This document shows positions 16,806 through 25,370 of a DNA stretch of 64,000 bases, one piece after another. Position numbers and translations under genes: made by a program. The notes beneath the pieces were generated by a model that saw nothing but the letters and a program-made list of their open reading frames with translations, searched no databases and was not told where the DNA came from. The stretch lies in contig NZ_KB903443.1 in the NCBI RefSeq assembly GCF_000379765.1, positions 396,952 to 460,951 of the forward strand, written 5' to 3'. The number at the start of each line of letters is the position of its first letter. Positions within the stretch are counted from its first letter, which is position 1. The stretch comes from Flexithrix dorotheae DSM 6795 (GTDB taxonomy: Bacteria; Bacteroidota; Bacteroidia; Cytophagales; Flammeovirgaceae).

Positions 16806-17234
16806 ATGAAACGCTTTAAATGGATAATTTTTAACCTATTCATCTTATCATGTATTGGTTTTTCATCTTATAGATATTCATCCACAAAAAAAGTAAAGGT
16901 ACAAGAGTTTATCACACAGTATAATTGGGGAATTAAGAATACCATTTGGAATGGGGTTGAGTCAGAAATAAATAACTCACAATTTCTCTTAAAACTCCAT
17001 AACAATTTTACTTTCGAACAAACAGATATTTTAGGTAATATTTTCGAGGGCAATTGGAAATTTTACAAAAATAAGGACGAAAAAGATGTAATCATTTTAG
17101 ATGAAGGAACACATCTTGAAGAAACTTATAAAATAATTAGTTACAATTTGAACAAGAAAGAATTAAGGTTGGAGAAAATAAACTCAAAAACTGGTAGCAT
17201 TAATTTAGGATATGCACTTAAAGCTACAAATTGA
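16806..17234 (+). CDS. Possible lipoprotein, lipocalin-like domain
   Basis: A 142-residue protein with a short N-terminal hydrophobic stretch ending ILSC (Cys15), which could be a lipobox. The mature part reads like a small lipocalin-type beta-barrel: a WNG turn, NNFTFEQTDILGNIFEGNWKFYKN, and TYKIISYNLNKKELRLEKI. These resemble the many uncharacterised Bacteroidota lipocalin-like proteins, without a clear family. A terminator follows about 80 bases downstream; the gene is probably monocistronic. Confidence 0.7.
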   Translation: MKRFKWIIFNLFILSCIGFSSYRYSSTKKVKVQEFITQYNWGIKNTIWNGVESEINNSQFLLKLHNNFTFEQTDILGNIFEGNWKFYKNKDEKDVIILDEGTHLEETYKIISYNLNKKELRLEKINSKTGSINLGYALKATN

Positions 17235-17316
17235 GATTAATGAATACAGTCATTCAAATTATTAATTTTTTATCCTTATTTTTTGATAAATAAAGTTTGA
17301 AAAACTTCTCCAGGAG

Positions 17317-17347
17317 GCCCATAATTAAAAATTATGGGCTTTTTTTA
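17317..17347 (+). terminator. Rho-independent terminator
   Basis: A ten-pair hairpin GCCCATAATT / AATTATGGGC with loop AAAA is followed by seven T residues. It ends the transcript of the lipocalin-like gene. Sequence from here to 17604 shows no further gene. Confidence 0.9.
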
Positions 17348-17604
17348 TGTTCATATCAAAACGAACAGGTATTTCTTCACTTAAACCTATTAACCAAAAA
17401 CAAGAAGAAAGTGTCTTTCTAAAAAAGCACCTTCAAAAAGAAATTGAAGATAAATTTCAATGCTGGAAAAATAATTTCATCAGAACATCAATATATTAAT
17501 GATGGTCAACCATCCTGATTAACCCTGGGATTAACCTCTTGGAAAATAGTCAGATGTCAGTGAAGTTATTTTGGTATTTTTTTTAACCAGAACAATTAAT
17601 CCAC

Positions 17605-19299
17605 ATGAAATTCACAAAACCTACTGCTTTTTTTTCATTATTTGTTATTTCCGCTTTGGCATGGTCTCCCTTGCTTTTTGGACAGAATAATGAGATTGTT
17701 GAATCAAAAATTAATGCTATCGTTCAGGAATGGGATAGTAATGACTCTCCAGGAGGAATTATTGGAGTAATCAAAAATGGTGAAATGATTCATTCCAAAT
17801 CATTTGGAATGGCTAACCTGGAATATGATATTCCCATTAGTTCCAATACTGTTTTCAGAATAGCTTCCCTGTCAAAACAATTTACCGCTGCCTGCATCCT
17901 CATTCTGGAAGAAAGAGGAAAATTGTCTTTAAATGATCCCATAACGCTTTACTTTCCTGATCTCCCTGAATATGCCAATGAAATTACAATCAGACATTTA
18001 ATTCACCATACCAGTGGTATCCGGGATTTCTTCAAACTTGCAGAATTATCAGGGCTTCAGGTTAGTGACAACTTCTCTGATGAAGAAGTAATGGCCCTAA
18101 TTGCCCGTCAAAATACCCTTAATTTTAAACCAGGAGAAGAAGAACTCTATAATAATTCTGGTTATTTTTTACTGGCTCAATTAGTGAAAATTACTTCGGG
18201 TAAGTCTATTCGGGAATTTGCCGAGAAAAATATTTTTCAGACCCTTCAAATGGGAAATACCCATTTTCATGATGATTATAAAATGATTGTGAAAAACAGG
18301 GCCTCAGGATATTCTTCAATTCCCAATGGAGGCTTTGAAATTAATATGTCTAATCTGAGTATAATTGGGGATGGAGGCCTTTTTACTACTCTGAACGATC
18401 TTGGCAAGTGGCAGAATAATTTTTTCAACAATAAGCTACCTGTAAAAGATTTTCAAAAAAGAATGTTTACCAGAGGTAAGCTTAATGATGGCACCATGCT
18501 CAATTACGCTTTTGGGTTAGAACATGATAATTATAATGGTTTACAAACTGTTAGTCATGGTGGTGCATTTGTCGGGTTTAGATCAGAAATTCTGATGTTT
18601 CCGGAGGAAAAAACCTCTATTATTTGCCTTACCAATTTAAGCGATATCAAACCTCACCTGATTACAAGAAAAGTGGCGGATGTTTTTCTAAAGGATAAGT
18701 ATCCGACCTTAGGTAGTTCAACTTCTAAAAAAAATTACCCAGAAAACAAAAAGTCAATCGATCTGAACGAGAAAATTTTCAGCAAATACGAAGGAAAATA
18801 TGAGCTTTCCAATGGTATTGTAGTCGATATTTCCGCCCAAAACGACCAATTTTTTGCCAATATCATAGGACAAACCAAATTTGAAATATTTGCCGAATCT
18901 CCTAATAAGTTTTTTGTAAAGGATACTGACCTCCAATTTTCTTTTTTACAGGGAAATAGTTCAGAATTGAATATAATTCTGGTTCATTTGTATGGTAAAA
19001 TAATCTTTGGCCGAAAATTAAGGGTAGAAAATCAGCTTTCTGATGAAGTTCTGCATGAATATTCGGGAACTTATTATAATGAAGAATTGAACATTGCCTA
19101 CCGACTTTTAATTGAAAACTCAAAGCTTTTCGTGCAGGTGGGAAATAAACCAAAGCAGGCAATTGGATTAATTAGCAAAGATAAAGCTGTTTTGGAGGAC
19201 AGTATGGCAGAATTTCAAAGAAATAAGTTTGGACAAATCCAGGCCTTTCAACTCGAATCCGGCAGGGTGAAAAATTTAATGTTTGTGAAAAACGATTAA
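17605..19299 (+). CDS. Serine hydrolase, class C beta-lactamase/PBP-like
   Basis: A 564-residue exported protein of the beta-lactamase family (S12 peptidase type). Signal peptide MKFTKPTAFFSLFVISALAWS. Catalytic motifs are SLSK (about residue 91-94), YNN in LYNNSGYFL, and the third motif HGG in SHGGAFVGFRS. RHLIHHTSGIRDF is typical of this group. About 180 residues after the catalytic domain form a beta-rich region often seen in Bacteroidota members. These proteins are esterases or D-amino-acid peptidases more often than true beta-lactamases; substrate unknown. It stands alone on the plus strand. Confidence 0.9.
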   Translation: MKFTKPTAFFSLFVISALAWSPLLFGQNNEIVESKINAIVQEWDSNDSPGGIIGVIKNGEMIHSKSFGMANLEYDIPISSNTVFRIASLSKQFTAACILILEERGKLSLNDPITLYFPDLPEYANEITIRHLIHHTSGIRDFFKLAELSGLQVSDNFSDEEVMALIARQNTLNFKPGEEELYNNSGYFLLAQLVKITSGKSIREFAEKNIFQTLQMGNTHFHDDYKMIVKNRASGYSSIPNGGFEINMSNLSIIGDGGLFTTLNDLGKWQNNFFNNKLPVKDFQKRMFTRGKLNDGTMLNYAFGLEHDNYNGLQTVSHGGAFVGFRSEILMFPEEKTSIICLTNLSDIKPHLITRKVADVFLKDKYPTLGSSTSKKNYPENKKSIDLNEKIFSKYEGKYELSNGIVVDISAQNDQFFANIIGQTKFEIFAESPNKFFVKDTDLQFSFLQGNSSELNIILVHLYGKIIFGRKLRVENQLSDEVLHEYSGTYYNEELNIAYRLLIENSKLFVQVGNKPKQAIGLISKDKAVLEDSMAEFQRNKFGQIQAFQLESGRVKNLMFVKND

Positions 19300-19336
19300 A
19301 GATTTCCGTTTATACATTTTATTAAAAGGCATTAAA

Positions 19337-19582
19337 CTAAACGCATAGGGATCCCTTTTTTTCTCTTCCTCCGAAATCCTGAACATAAGCACTTTGGACT
19401 GCATCATTAGGTTCTTCAGAAGGCCAGGTTATTCCTTTTGGCAAATCAGGAATTGGAGAATCACTGGGAAAATATCCCCACTCCGATCCATGCTCTCCAT
19501 CCTCCGTTTCCAATAAGTAGCAAATAAATTTTATAACAATAGAAAGGGCAACAATACAGATTACATAATATAAAATCACCAT
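19337..19582 (-). CDS. Small membrane protein of unknown function
   Basis: An 81-residue frame with one N-terminal membrane helix (YYVICIVALSIVIKFICYLL) followed by an acidic, proline-rich tail (SDSPIPDLPKGITWPSEEPND). Convergent with the serine hydrolase. No family recognised. The tail looks like real protein composition rather than noise, and no other frame here is better, but no promoter or ribosome-binding evidence is clear. Confidence 0.5.
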   Translation of the reverse strand: MVILYYVICIVALSIVIKFICYLLETEDGEHGSEWGYFPSDSPIPDLPKGITWPSEEPNDAVQSAYVQDFGGREKKGSLCV

Positions 19583-19739
19583 TATGCAGAATTAATATTA
19601 GAGTTTGGCAAACATATTCGAGGCTTTTTCATAAGTTGAAAAAACCAATTGACAGTTAAAAATAAGGTTGTACAAAAATGACTCTTATTTTAATATAAAC
19701 CAAACTTAATGTTAAATTAATGTTAACAACTTTAATTCT

Positions 19740-20291
19740 CTAACGAGGTGTATACTTTTTAACAAAATAAGAAAAAAAGGATAAAATGAAGACAAAAAAA
19801 CAGGGGATACCAATCCATAAATATTCGCTGATTAGTACTTTGATGCCAGTTTCGGTAAAAAAGGCTTTAACACCAATAGGAGAAACCTGAATAACCCTAA
19901 AAGGGAAAAAATATCTGCTATTGTCAAATGGAGCAAAAAACGCAACACCCAGCCCTCCGGTGGTAAAAGCATCTAGTACCCCATGGGATGCCATACAAAT
20001 GAAGAAATAAAAAATTAATGTAATGCCCGCCTTACTCCTGAAATCAACCTTTTTATAAAAAATTCTTTGGATTAAAATTGCCATAATCAGGGCGAATACC
20101 AAAGAATGAGAAAAACCTCTGTGGCCCAAAAAATCTGAATAAGCAATTCCAAATTGAAACCCTAAGACATCTGCATCTGGAAACATGGCACATAAAACGC
20201 CTAAAATGTAGAACTTTGGCCTTCTGTAGATTTTTGGCATTACTTTACCTACTGCAGCAGCCACCAGTCCATGAGCAAAAATTGAAGCCAT
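19740..20291 (-). CDS. DUF457/YdjM-type membrane-bound metal-dependent hydrolase family protein
   Basis: A 183-residue inner membrane protein. Family motifs are all near the N-terminus: MASIFAHGLVAAAVG, the acidic metal motif FPDADVLGF, and LGHRGFSHSLVF, with HGVLDAFTTGG later. These conserved His/Asp residues underlie the metal-dependent hydrolase name; activity is not proved for most members, and some are called LexA-regulated YdjM. Four or five hydrophobic segments. It lies downstream of pfkA beyond a strong terminator, so it likely has its own start. Confidence 0.88.
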   Translation of the reverse strand: MASIFAHGLVAAAVGKVMPKIYRRPKFYILGVLCAMFPDADVLGFQFGIAYSDFLGHRGFSHSLVFALIMAILIQRIFYKKVDFRSKAGITLIFYFFICMASHGVLDAFTTGGLGVAFFAPFDNSRYFFPFRVIQVSPIGVKAFFTETGIKVLISEYLWIGIPCFFVFILSFFSYFVKKYTPR

Positions 20292-20320
20292 TTTATTGAG
20301 AAATTTTAAAATAAAGATAA

Positions 20321-20346
20321 AAAAAAGCCCGGTTTTACCGGGCTTT
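20321..20346 (-). terminator. Terminator after pfkA
   Basis: On the minus strand AAAGCCCGGT / ACCGGGCTTT forms a hairpin with a four-base AAAA-type loop, followed by a T run. It lies 23 bases beyond the pfkA stop codon. Confidence 0.9.
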
Positions 20347-20368
20347 AACTATAAAAACAGATTGTTGA

Positions 20369-21340
20369 TTAGATGCTAAGAATATTTACCATCCTGATCA
20401 ATTCATGATTCAATGGCTTTTTCTTGTTAATACTGTCATGAAAGGAACAGTAATTTACTTTATCATTAATGATCCCTGCCATTACATTATGCTTGCCTTC
20501 TAAAAGTCCTTCAACTGCAGCCAACCCAAGCCTGCTTCCTAAAATTCTGTCTATAGCCGAAGGTGCTCCACCCCTTTGTACGTGACCAAGGGTTGTCATC
20601 CTGATATCCATATTTGGCAACATCTCTTTTGCTTTTACTGAAAGGTAATGCGCATCTCCCAATTCCTCTCCTTCGGCCACAACTACTATGGAAGAAAACT
20701 TAGAGCGGTCTCTTCCTGTACTTAGAGTCTGTATAACTCTTTCAATACTATCAGGGTTTTCAGGAACCATTACCAGTTCAGCACCTCCACCAATACCTGT
20801 CTGCACTGCAATATAACCTGAATCTCTTCCCATCACTTCCACAAAGAAAACCCGGTCGTGAGAATCTGCAGTATCCCTGATTTTATCGATTGCGTCAAGG
20901 GCTGTATTTACCGCTGTATCGAATCCAATCGTATAATCAGTGCCATACAGGTCATTATCAATCGTTCCCGGAACTCCAACAGTAGGTACTCCAAACTCCT
21001 TCAAAAAAATCTCTGCCCCCGTGAAAGTTCCATTCCCTCCTATGGCCACTATTCCTTCAATACCATTTTCTTTCAGGTTTTTATAGGCTTTTTCTCTTCC
21101 TCTTTTGGTTCGGAACTCCTCCGACCTGGCAGATTTTAAAATTGTTCCCCCTTTCTGTATTATATTGCTAACATCATGAGATTTTAATGGACGAATATCT
21201 CCATCTATCATGCCTTTGTATCCTCTTATAATACCACAAACTTCAACATGATTATAGATAGCTCCCCTCACTACAGCCCTAATGGCTGCATTCATTCCCG
21301 GTGCATCACCTCCTGATGTTAATACTGCTATTTTTTTCAA
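20369..21340 (-). CDS. pfkA: ATP-dependent 6-phosphofructokinase
   Basis: A 323-residue glycolytic enzyme that phosphorylates fructose 6-phosphate to the 1,6-bisphosphate in the cytoplasm. Motifs: SGGDAPGMNAAIR at the start, GGNGT (101-105), TIDND (catalytic aspartates at about 127/129), FDTAVNTALDAIDKIRDTA and MGRDSGYIA. Gly104 is the residue associated with ATP rather than pyrophosphate use. Residue 103, Asp in the E. coli enzyme (GGDGS), is Asn here, although the numbering aligns without gaps. Length is normal and the gene is monocistronic, with a strong terminator. Confidence 0.96.
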   Translation of the reverse strand: MKKIAVLTSGGDAPGMNAAIRAVVRGAIYNHVEVCGIIRGYKGMIDGDIRPLKSHDVSNIIQKGGTILKSARSEEFRTKRGREKAYKNLKENGIEGIVAIGGNGTFTGAEIFLKEFGVPTVGVPGTIDNDLYGTDYTIGFDTAVNTALDAIDKIRDTADSHDRVFFVEVMGRDSGYIAVQTGIGGGAELVMVPENPDSIERVIQTLSTGRDRSKFSSIVVVAEGEELGDAHYLSVKAKEMLPNMDIRMTTLGHVQRGGAPSAIDRILGSRLGLAAVEGLLEGKHNVMAGIINDKVNYCSFHDSINKKKPLNHELIRMVNILSI

Positions 21341-21707
21341 AATGTTAACCTTTAAATTTCCTAAAATTTCAAATCAAAATAAATTCATTCCAGTTTAAAA
21401 TGAAAGCGATTAATTTGATTATATCCTTTTTTTGGTGCTAATCCTTTATTGGTCTCGGTATATATAAGAACTTGTAACTAGTCTTTATTAATTGATTATG
21501 CCTTCTTAAGTAATTCTTTAATTTTAAAGGCGTAACCCCATATTTAAATTAAAATATGTTTTCAGATGTTGTTTTGGTATTTTGTTTAAAAAAGCTCTAA
21601 ACTTATTAAAACATTTGAGTAAGTAATGGTAAAATTATTTCAACCAATTTTGCCTTCATTAATATTGATCTTCTGAATCTCAACATTATTTTGTCCGGTT
21701 ACTTTTT
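21341..21707. other. Intergenic region between divergent pfkA and glycosyltransferase genes
   Basis: AT-rich and without an ORF of coding character. It must hold the pfkA promoter on the minus strand, but no exact TAnnTTTG with a -33 TTG was found for it. The right-hand end contains the inverted repeats listed separately. Confidence 0.4.
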
Positions 21708-21742
21708 GGCAAATGGGGTAATTTTGCCATTTGCCGCAAATG
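21708..21742 (+). promoter_or_regulatory. Inverted repeats bracketing the -7 element of the glycosyltransferase gene
   Basis: GGCAAATGG (21708-21716) and CCATTTGCC (21727-21735) are perfect 9-bp inverted arms. Between them, 21719-21726 reads TAATTTTG, a match to TAnnTTTG. A third copy of the core, GCAAATG, follows at 21736-21742. A dimeric repressor binding these arms would cover the -7 element. A TTG lies at 21691-21693, 25 bases upstream of the -7 element. Confidence 0.5.
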
Positions 21743-21772
21743 TATAGAATAAATTAATAAGTATAAATTGAA

Positions 21773-22825
21773 GTGGTTTATAAATACAGCAATTCCCTTA
21801 AAAAATTCATAAAACCAGCTTTCTGGATAATTTTAATATCTAGTGCTTCGGTCCATATTTATACCTTAAATCTTTATCCCCTACCCTGGTTTGATGAAAC
21901 TTACATGGCTTCTATCGCAAAAGAGTTTTATGAAACGGGAAAATTCACTAAAAGAGTGGCCTACCATGCTCACCAACAAAAAGAAGAATTTATTTATGGG
22001 CCATTCTATTTTTTAGTTTCCAGCTTTGTTTTCAAACTTTTTGGTTTCGGCATGACACAATTCCGATCCATTGCCTTATTGAGCGGAATTCTCGTTCAAA
22101 TTTCGTCTTTCCTTATTTTAAGAAAATTTGTAAAACAAAACGTTACCCTGTTATTGATGAGTCTTGTTTTTATGCTCGATCCATTTTATTTCCGATGCAT
22201 GCATGAAGGCAGAATGGATTTAACCGCCTCATTATTAATACTTTCAGGAATTATTGTATTTCATTTCGCCATCACGAAAAAATATGCTTCCTATTTTTTA
22301 TTTTCCGGAACACTATGTTCACTAGGTATACTCACTACACCCAGACCAGGGTTTTTGCTTATTCCTTTATTTATATATCTTGGTTATTTCCTTTGGAAAG
22401 ATTTTAAAAAGCATTGGTATTTCCCCATCATATGGATTGCCCCAATTGTCCTTTTTTACACCCTCTGGATCTTTTATGCTTTTGGCAGTTTTGAAAACTT
22501 TATCAGCTTTTATCAGGATAAATTGGGCTATGCAAGGCTGCCCGGAAGACCTTTCTATATTCCCAAACAGCAGTTTCCTTTAATCCTCAGTGCCCTTATT
22601 TTGGTAACAGCCAGTATCCTTAAATGTGGAAAATCCTATTTTAATTTTCTCTCAATTATATCCCTCAGCTCCATAATTTTATTTTACATAATAGTTTACG
22701 ATCAGGGCCCTTATGCATCATTTATCATTCCCTTCTATTATTTATTAATTTTCTATTCTGGGGAAAGGTTGATGGAAAAAAAATCAAATCCTCAATCTGA
22801 AATCCATTCCCAGGCACTTTTGTAG
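21773..22825 (+). CDS. GT-C fold glycosyltransferase (ArnT/PMT-like)
   Basis: A 350-residue polytopic membrane protein with about eight hydrophobic segments. The first periplasmic loop carries WFDETYMA (Asp41-Glu42), the acidic motif of GT-C enzymes that use polyprenyl-phosphate sugars. The start codon is GTG at 21773; no ATG gives a better N-terminus. It is shorter than ArnT (about 550 residues) and has no C-terminal soluble domain. Likely it glycosylates an envelope lipid or protein. The last 34 bases overlap the 3' end of the convergent helicase gene. An inverted repeat sits at its promoter. Confidence 0.8.
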   Translation: MVYKYSNSLKKFIKPAFWIILISSASVHIYTLNLYPLPWFDETYMASIAKEFYETGKFTKRVAYHAHQQKEEFIYGPFYFLVSSFVFKLFGFGMTQFRSIALLSGILVQISSFLILRKFVKQNVTLLLMSLVFMLDPFYFRCMHEGRMDLTASLLILSGIIVFHFAITKKYASYFLFSGTLCSLGILTTPRPGFLLIPLFIYLGYFLWKDFKKHWYFPIIWIAPIVLFYTLWIFYAFGSFENFISFYQDKLGYARLPGRPFYIPKQQFPLILSALILVTASILKCGKSYFNFLSIISLSSIILFYIIVYDQGPYASFIIPFYYLLIFYSGERLMEKKSNPQSEIHSQALL

Positions 22826-24726
22826 GCATCAATTTTATCAATATAAGCCAGGAATGAATTGTAGAAATTATGATTGGATAAAGTACTGCTATCCCCAATC
22901 ACCACAAGTTTTTTTCTTGCCCTGGTAAGTGCTACATTCAGCCGCCTAATATCATTTAAAAAACCTATCACATTTTTTTCATTACTTCTTACCAGGCTGA
23001 TGTAAATAATATCCCTTTCCTGTCCCTGAAAACCATCAATAGAATTGATATCTACAAAATCGGAGAAAACTTTAAGGTCAATATCCTCATTAAATTTCTC
23101 CCTTATGTACTGAACCTGAGCTTTATACGGAGAAATCAAACCCACAGAAAAAGTTTCATCCATTATTTCCTGATAAGTACTATTAATATGCAGAAGCAAA
23201 TTTCTCAGGTGTTTCAACATTAAATTTGCCTCCTCCGAATTAAACTTACTTTGCGATTCTTCCTTTGCTTCTTCGTCAAAGCCGCAACCTGCTGTATCAA
23301 TAAATTCCACAGGTTGGCTAAGCAGATAATCTTCCTTATTTTCCACCAGCAAATGATTTTTCACGGTTTTATCTGCCAGCAATCCACCTGAATAAAACTG
23401 CTGACTGGAAAATTCCATGATCTGCTCATTCATTCTATACTGCGTTTGCAGCATTACATCTACTTTTTGCCTTTTTATACATTTTTCAAAAAGAGTAATT
23501 CCCAAACCTTCTTTCTCGGCTTCAAATGATTTTACAGTTGGAGGGAGTTGCTGGTGATCTCCCGCAAAAACCACCCTTTCACTTTTAATTATGGGAATCC
23601 AACAGGCGGGTTCAAGCGCCTGCCCTGCCTCATCAATAAAAACGGTGGAAAATGTTTTATGGCGGATAAACTTATTTACCGTACCCACAAGTGTTGCGGT
23701 AATTACCTGAGCTTCGTTCACCAGGCTATCTACAATAAACTTTTCCAGGTAAGTGGCTTCATCAAGCATTTTCCTGGATTCTGCAAATAATAGTTTCCGT
23801 TGTTCCCGCTCTGCTTTTCCAAATTTCCGTTTGTATTTAAAGCCCATCTTTCTCAATTCTTCAGCATTTTTCCTGAGCTTTTTAAGAAAACGATAGTCAT
23901 CATGATTCGTAATCCGTGCTTCAAGACTGTATTGCATGAGATCTTCATTTACCCTGGCCGGATTTCCAATTCGCAGGACATTTACACCCTTTTCAGCAAG
24001 CTTTTCAGTAAGTAAATCCACAGCGGTATTACTGGGAGCAGTAACCAGCACCTGATTTTCTATTTTAAGAACTTCCTGAATGGCAGCCACAATTGTAGTG
24101 GTTTTCCCGGTTCCCGGAGGACCGTGAATGATCGCTACATCCTGCGCTTTCAAAATTTTGTTTACTGCCCTGTTTTGGGATTCATTGAGCAAGGGATTAG
24201 TCGCTTCATTTTCAATTTCATGAAACTCTGCAGGCTCTTTGCCTAACAAAATATTCCTCAGTTCAAACAAGCGCCCCTCTTTCGCACTGATCACTTTTTG
24301 CAGGGCATAATCCATTTCCTTGTAAGTGGCAGAATCGAAAAGTACATCCACCCCAATAGTTCCATATTCTATCCAATCAGGTACTTCATCTACATTCAGG
24401 TAGATGCGCATGGCATTTCGCCATACAGAAGCAATTACTCCGGGTAAATTATCGCCCTTTTCCTTATTATTCGAATTATTAAAAAGGGAAACCATTCCTC
24501 CTACCTGGAAATTATGATTTTCACCCAAATGTGTGGTTCTTTCAATAGAAACAAACAATTTTTCGCCCAGTCCAATACCAATATCTTTTACCTCCACAGG
24601 ATACCAGGTCAACCCCTTTTTCTTCCGCTCTCCCAATGGGGTTTCCAGCATAGATTTCCGGTATTGGTTCAAATCCTCATCTCTCTCAAGTGATAATAAT
24701 CCTTTTAATTTATTTAGTTCTTCCAT
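22792..24726 (-). CDS. SF1 DNA/RNA helicase, UPF1/IGHMBP2-like
   Basis: A 644-residue superfamily 1B helicase. Motifs in order: NESQNRAV (Q motif, about 181), GPPGTGKT (Walker A, 202-209), FIDEAGQALEP (Walker B), AGDHQQLPPTV (motif III), QYRMNEQI, DGFQGQERDIIYISLVRS and NVALTRARKKLVVIGD (motif VI). This layout (AAA_11/AAA_12) matches the Smubp-2/Dna2/Upf1 type with 5'-to-3' polarity. An N-terminal OB-like region of about 140 residues precedes it. Bacterial members are common in Bacteroidota, role unclear. It runs convergent with the glycosyltransferase gene and overlaps its 3' end. Confidence 0.93.
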   Translation of the reverse strand: MEELNKLKGLLSLERDEDLNQYRKSMLETPLGERKKKGLTWYPVEVKDIGIGLGEKLFVSIERTTHLGENHNFQVGGMVSLFNNSNNKEKGDNLPGVIASVWRNAMRIYLNVDEVPDWIEYGTIGVDVLFDSATYKEMDYALQKVISAKEGRLFELRNILLGKEPAEFHEIENEATNPLLNESQNRAVNKILKAQDVAIIHGPPGTGKTTTIVAAIQEVLKIENQVLVTAPSNTAVDLLTEKLAEKGVNVLRIGNPARVNEDLMQYSLEARITNHDDYRFLKKLRKNAEELRKMGFKYKRKFGKAEREQRKLLFAESRKMLDEATYLEKFIVDSLVNEAQVITATLVGTVNKFIRHKTFSTVFIDEAGQALEPACWIPIIKSERVVFAGDHQQLPPTVKSFEAEKEGLGITLFEKCIKRQKVDVMLQTQYRMNEQIMEFSSQQFYSGGLLADKTVKNHLLVENKEDYLLSQPVEFIDTAGCGFDEEAKEESQSKFNSEEANLMLKHLRNLLLHINSTYQEIMDETFSVGLISPYKAQVQYIREKFNEDIDLKVFSDFVDINSIDGFQGQERDIIYISLVRSNEKNVIGFLNDIRRLNVALTRARKKLVVIGDSSTLSNHNFYNSFLAYIDKIDAYKSAWEWISD

Positions 24727-25370
24727 CCTTATTTTATGTCTTTTTACCTGGCTGGCAGAAGTGAATTTCGTAGGGAAGTCTAACCCATCCCCTACAATTT
24801 TTCCTAATAAAGGAATATTCTTACTTCTTTCTTTTTGTATTCTTTATTAAAATTTTTATGCGTTCAAAAAGCCATTTTTTTTAAATAATTGAAGAAACGG
24901 CTATTGAAATATCTTTTTCTACTAAAAATCCCATCCTGGACCGGTAAATTCCAGGCAAAGGTAAATCTAATTGTATCCCATTCCCTAATTATCTTTATTA
25001 ATGTGAAGATTAAAGCAAAAAATCACATTGCTGAATTATTTATAATCTGACAAGGGTTTAGTATGAATATAAGAGGTTAAGTTAATGATCGTTAAGGAGG
25101 GAAATATGAAAAGTTTTTTTAAGAACTGATCGTATTAATTTTTTATTTTTTTTATTAATCTTATAATCCTTTTATCTCTAAAAGGGAGTTTTTTAAGAAC
25201 CAATCAACAAGTTCTGGCACTTTAATAACTAATTCAATTACCATTTGTTAATGCTAAATTTTGCTTAAAATTTTCGGGAAAATCCTTAACAAATGATTTT
25301 TTTGCTTTAATTTTTTAAAATTTTTCTAAGGGAAAGAAAAATTAATCACCAACATAAATTGCCTAAGGAT
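24727..25370. other. Long AT-rich intergenic region
   Basis: No gene recognised in about 640 bases. One oddity: a near-perfect Shine-Dalgarno AAGGAGG precedes an ATG at about 25106 that opens only seven codons. The word GTTTTTTTAAGAAC there recurs about 75 bases later as GTTTTTTAAGAAC (near 25188-25200). It must also carry the divergent promoters of the helicase and the DUF3179 gene; neither is clear. Confidence 0.4.

Noticed and set aside
25104-25200. Seven-codon ORF after AAGGAGG and a repeated GTTTTTTAAGAAC word
   Set aside because: Too short for a meaningful peptide, and the repeat is mostly a T run, likely chance in AT-rich DNA.
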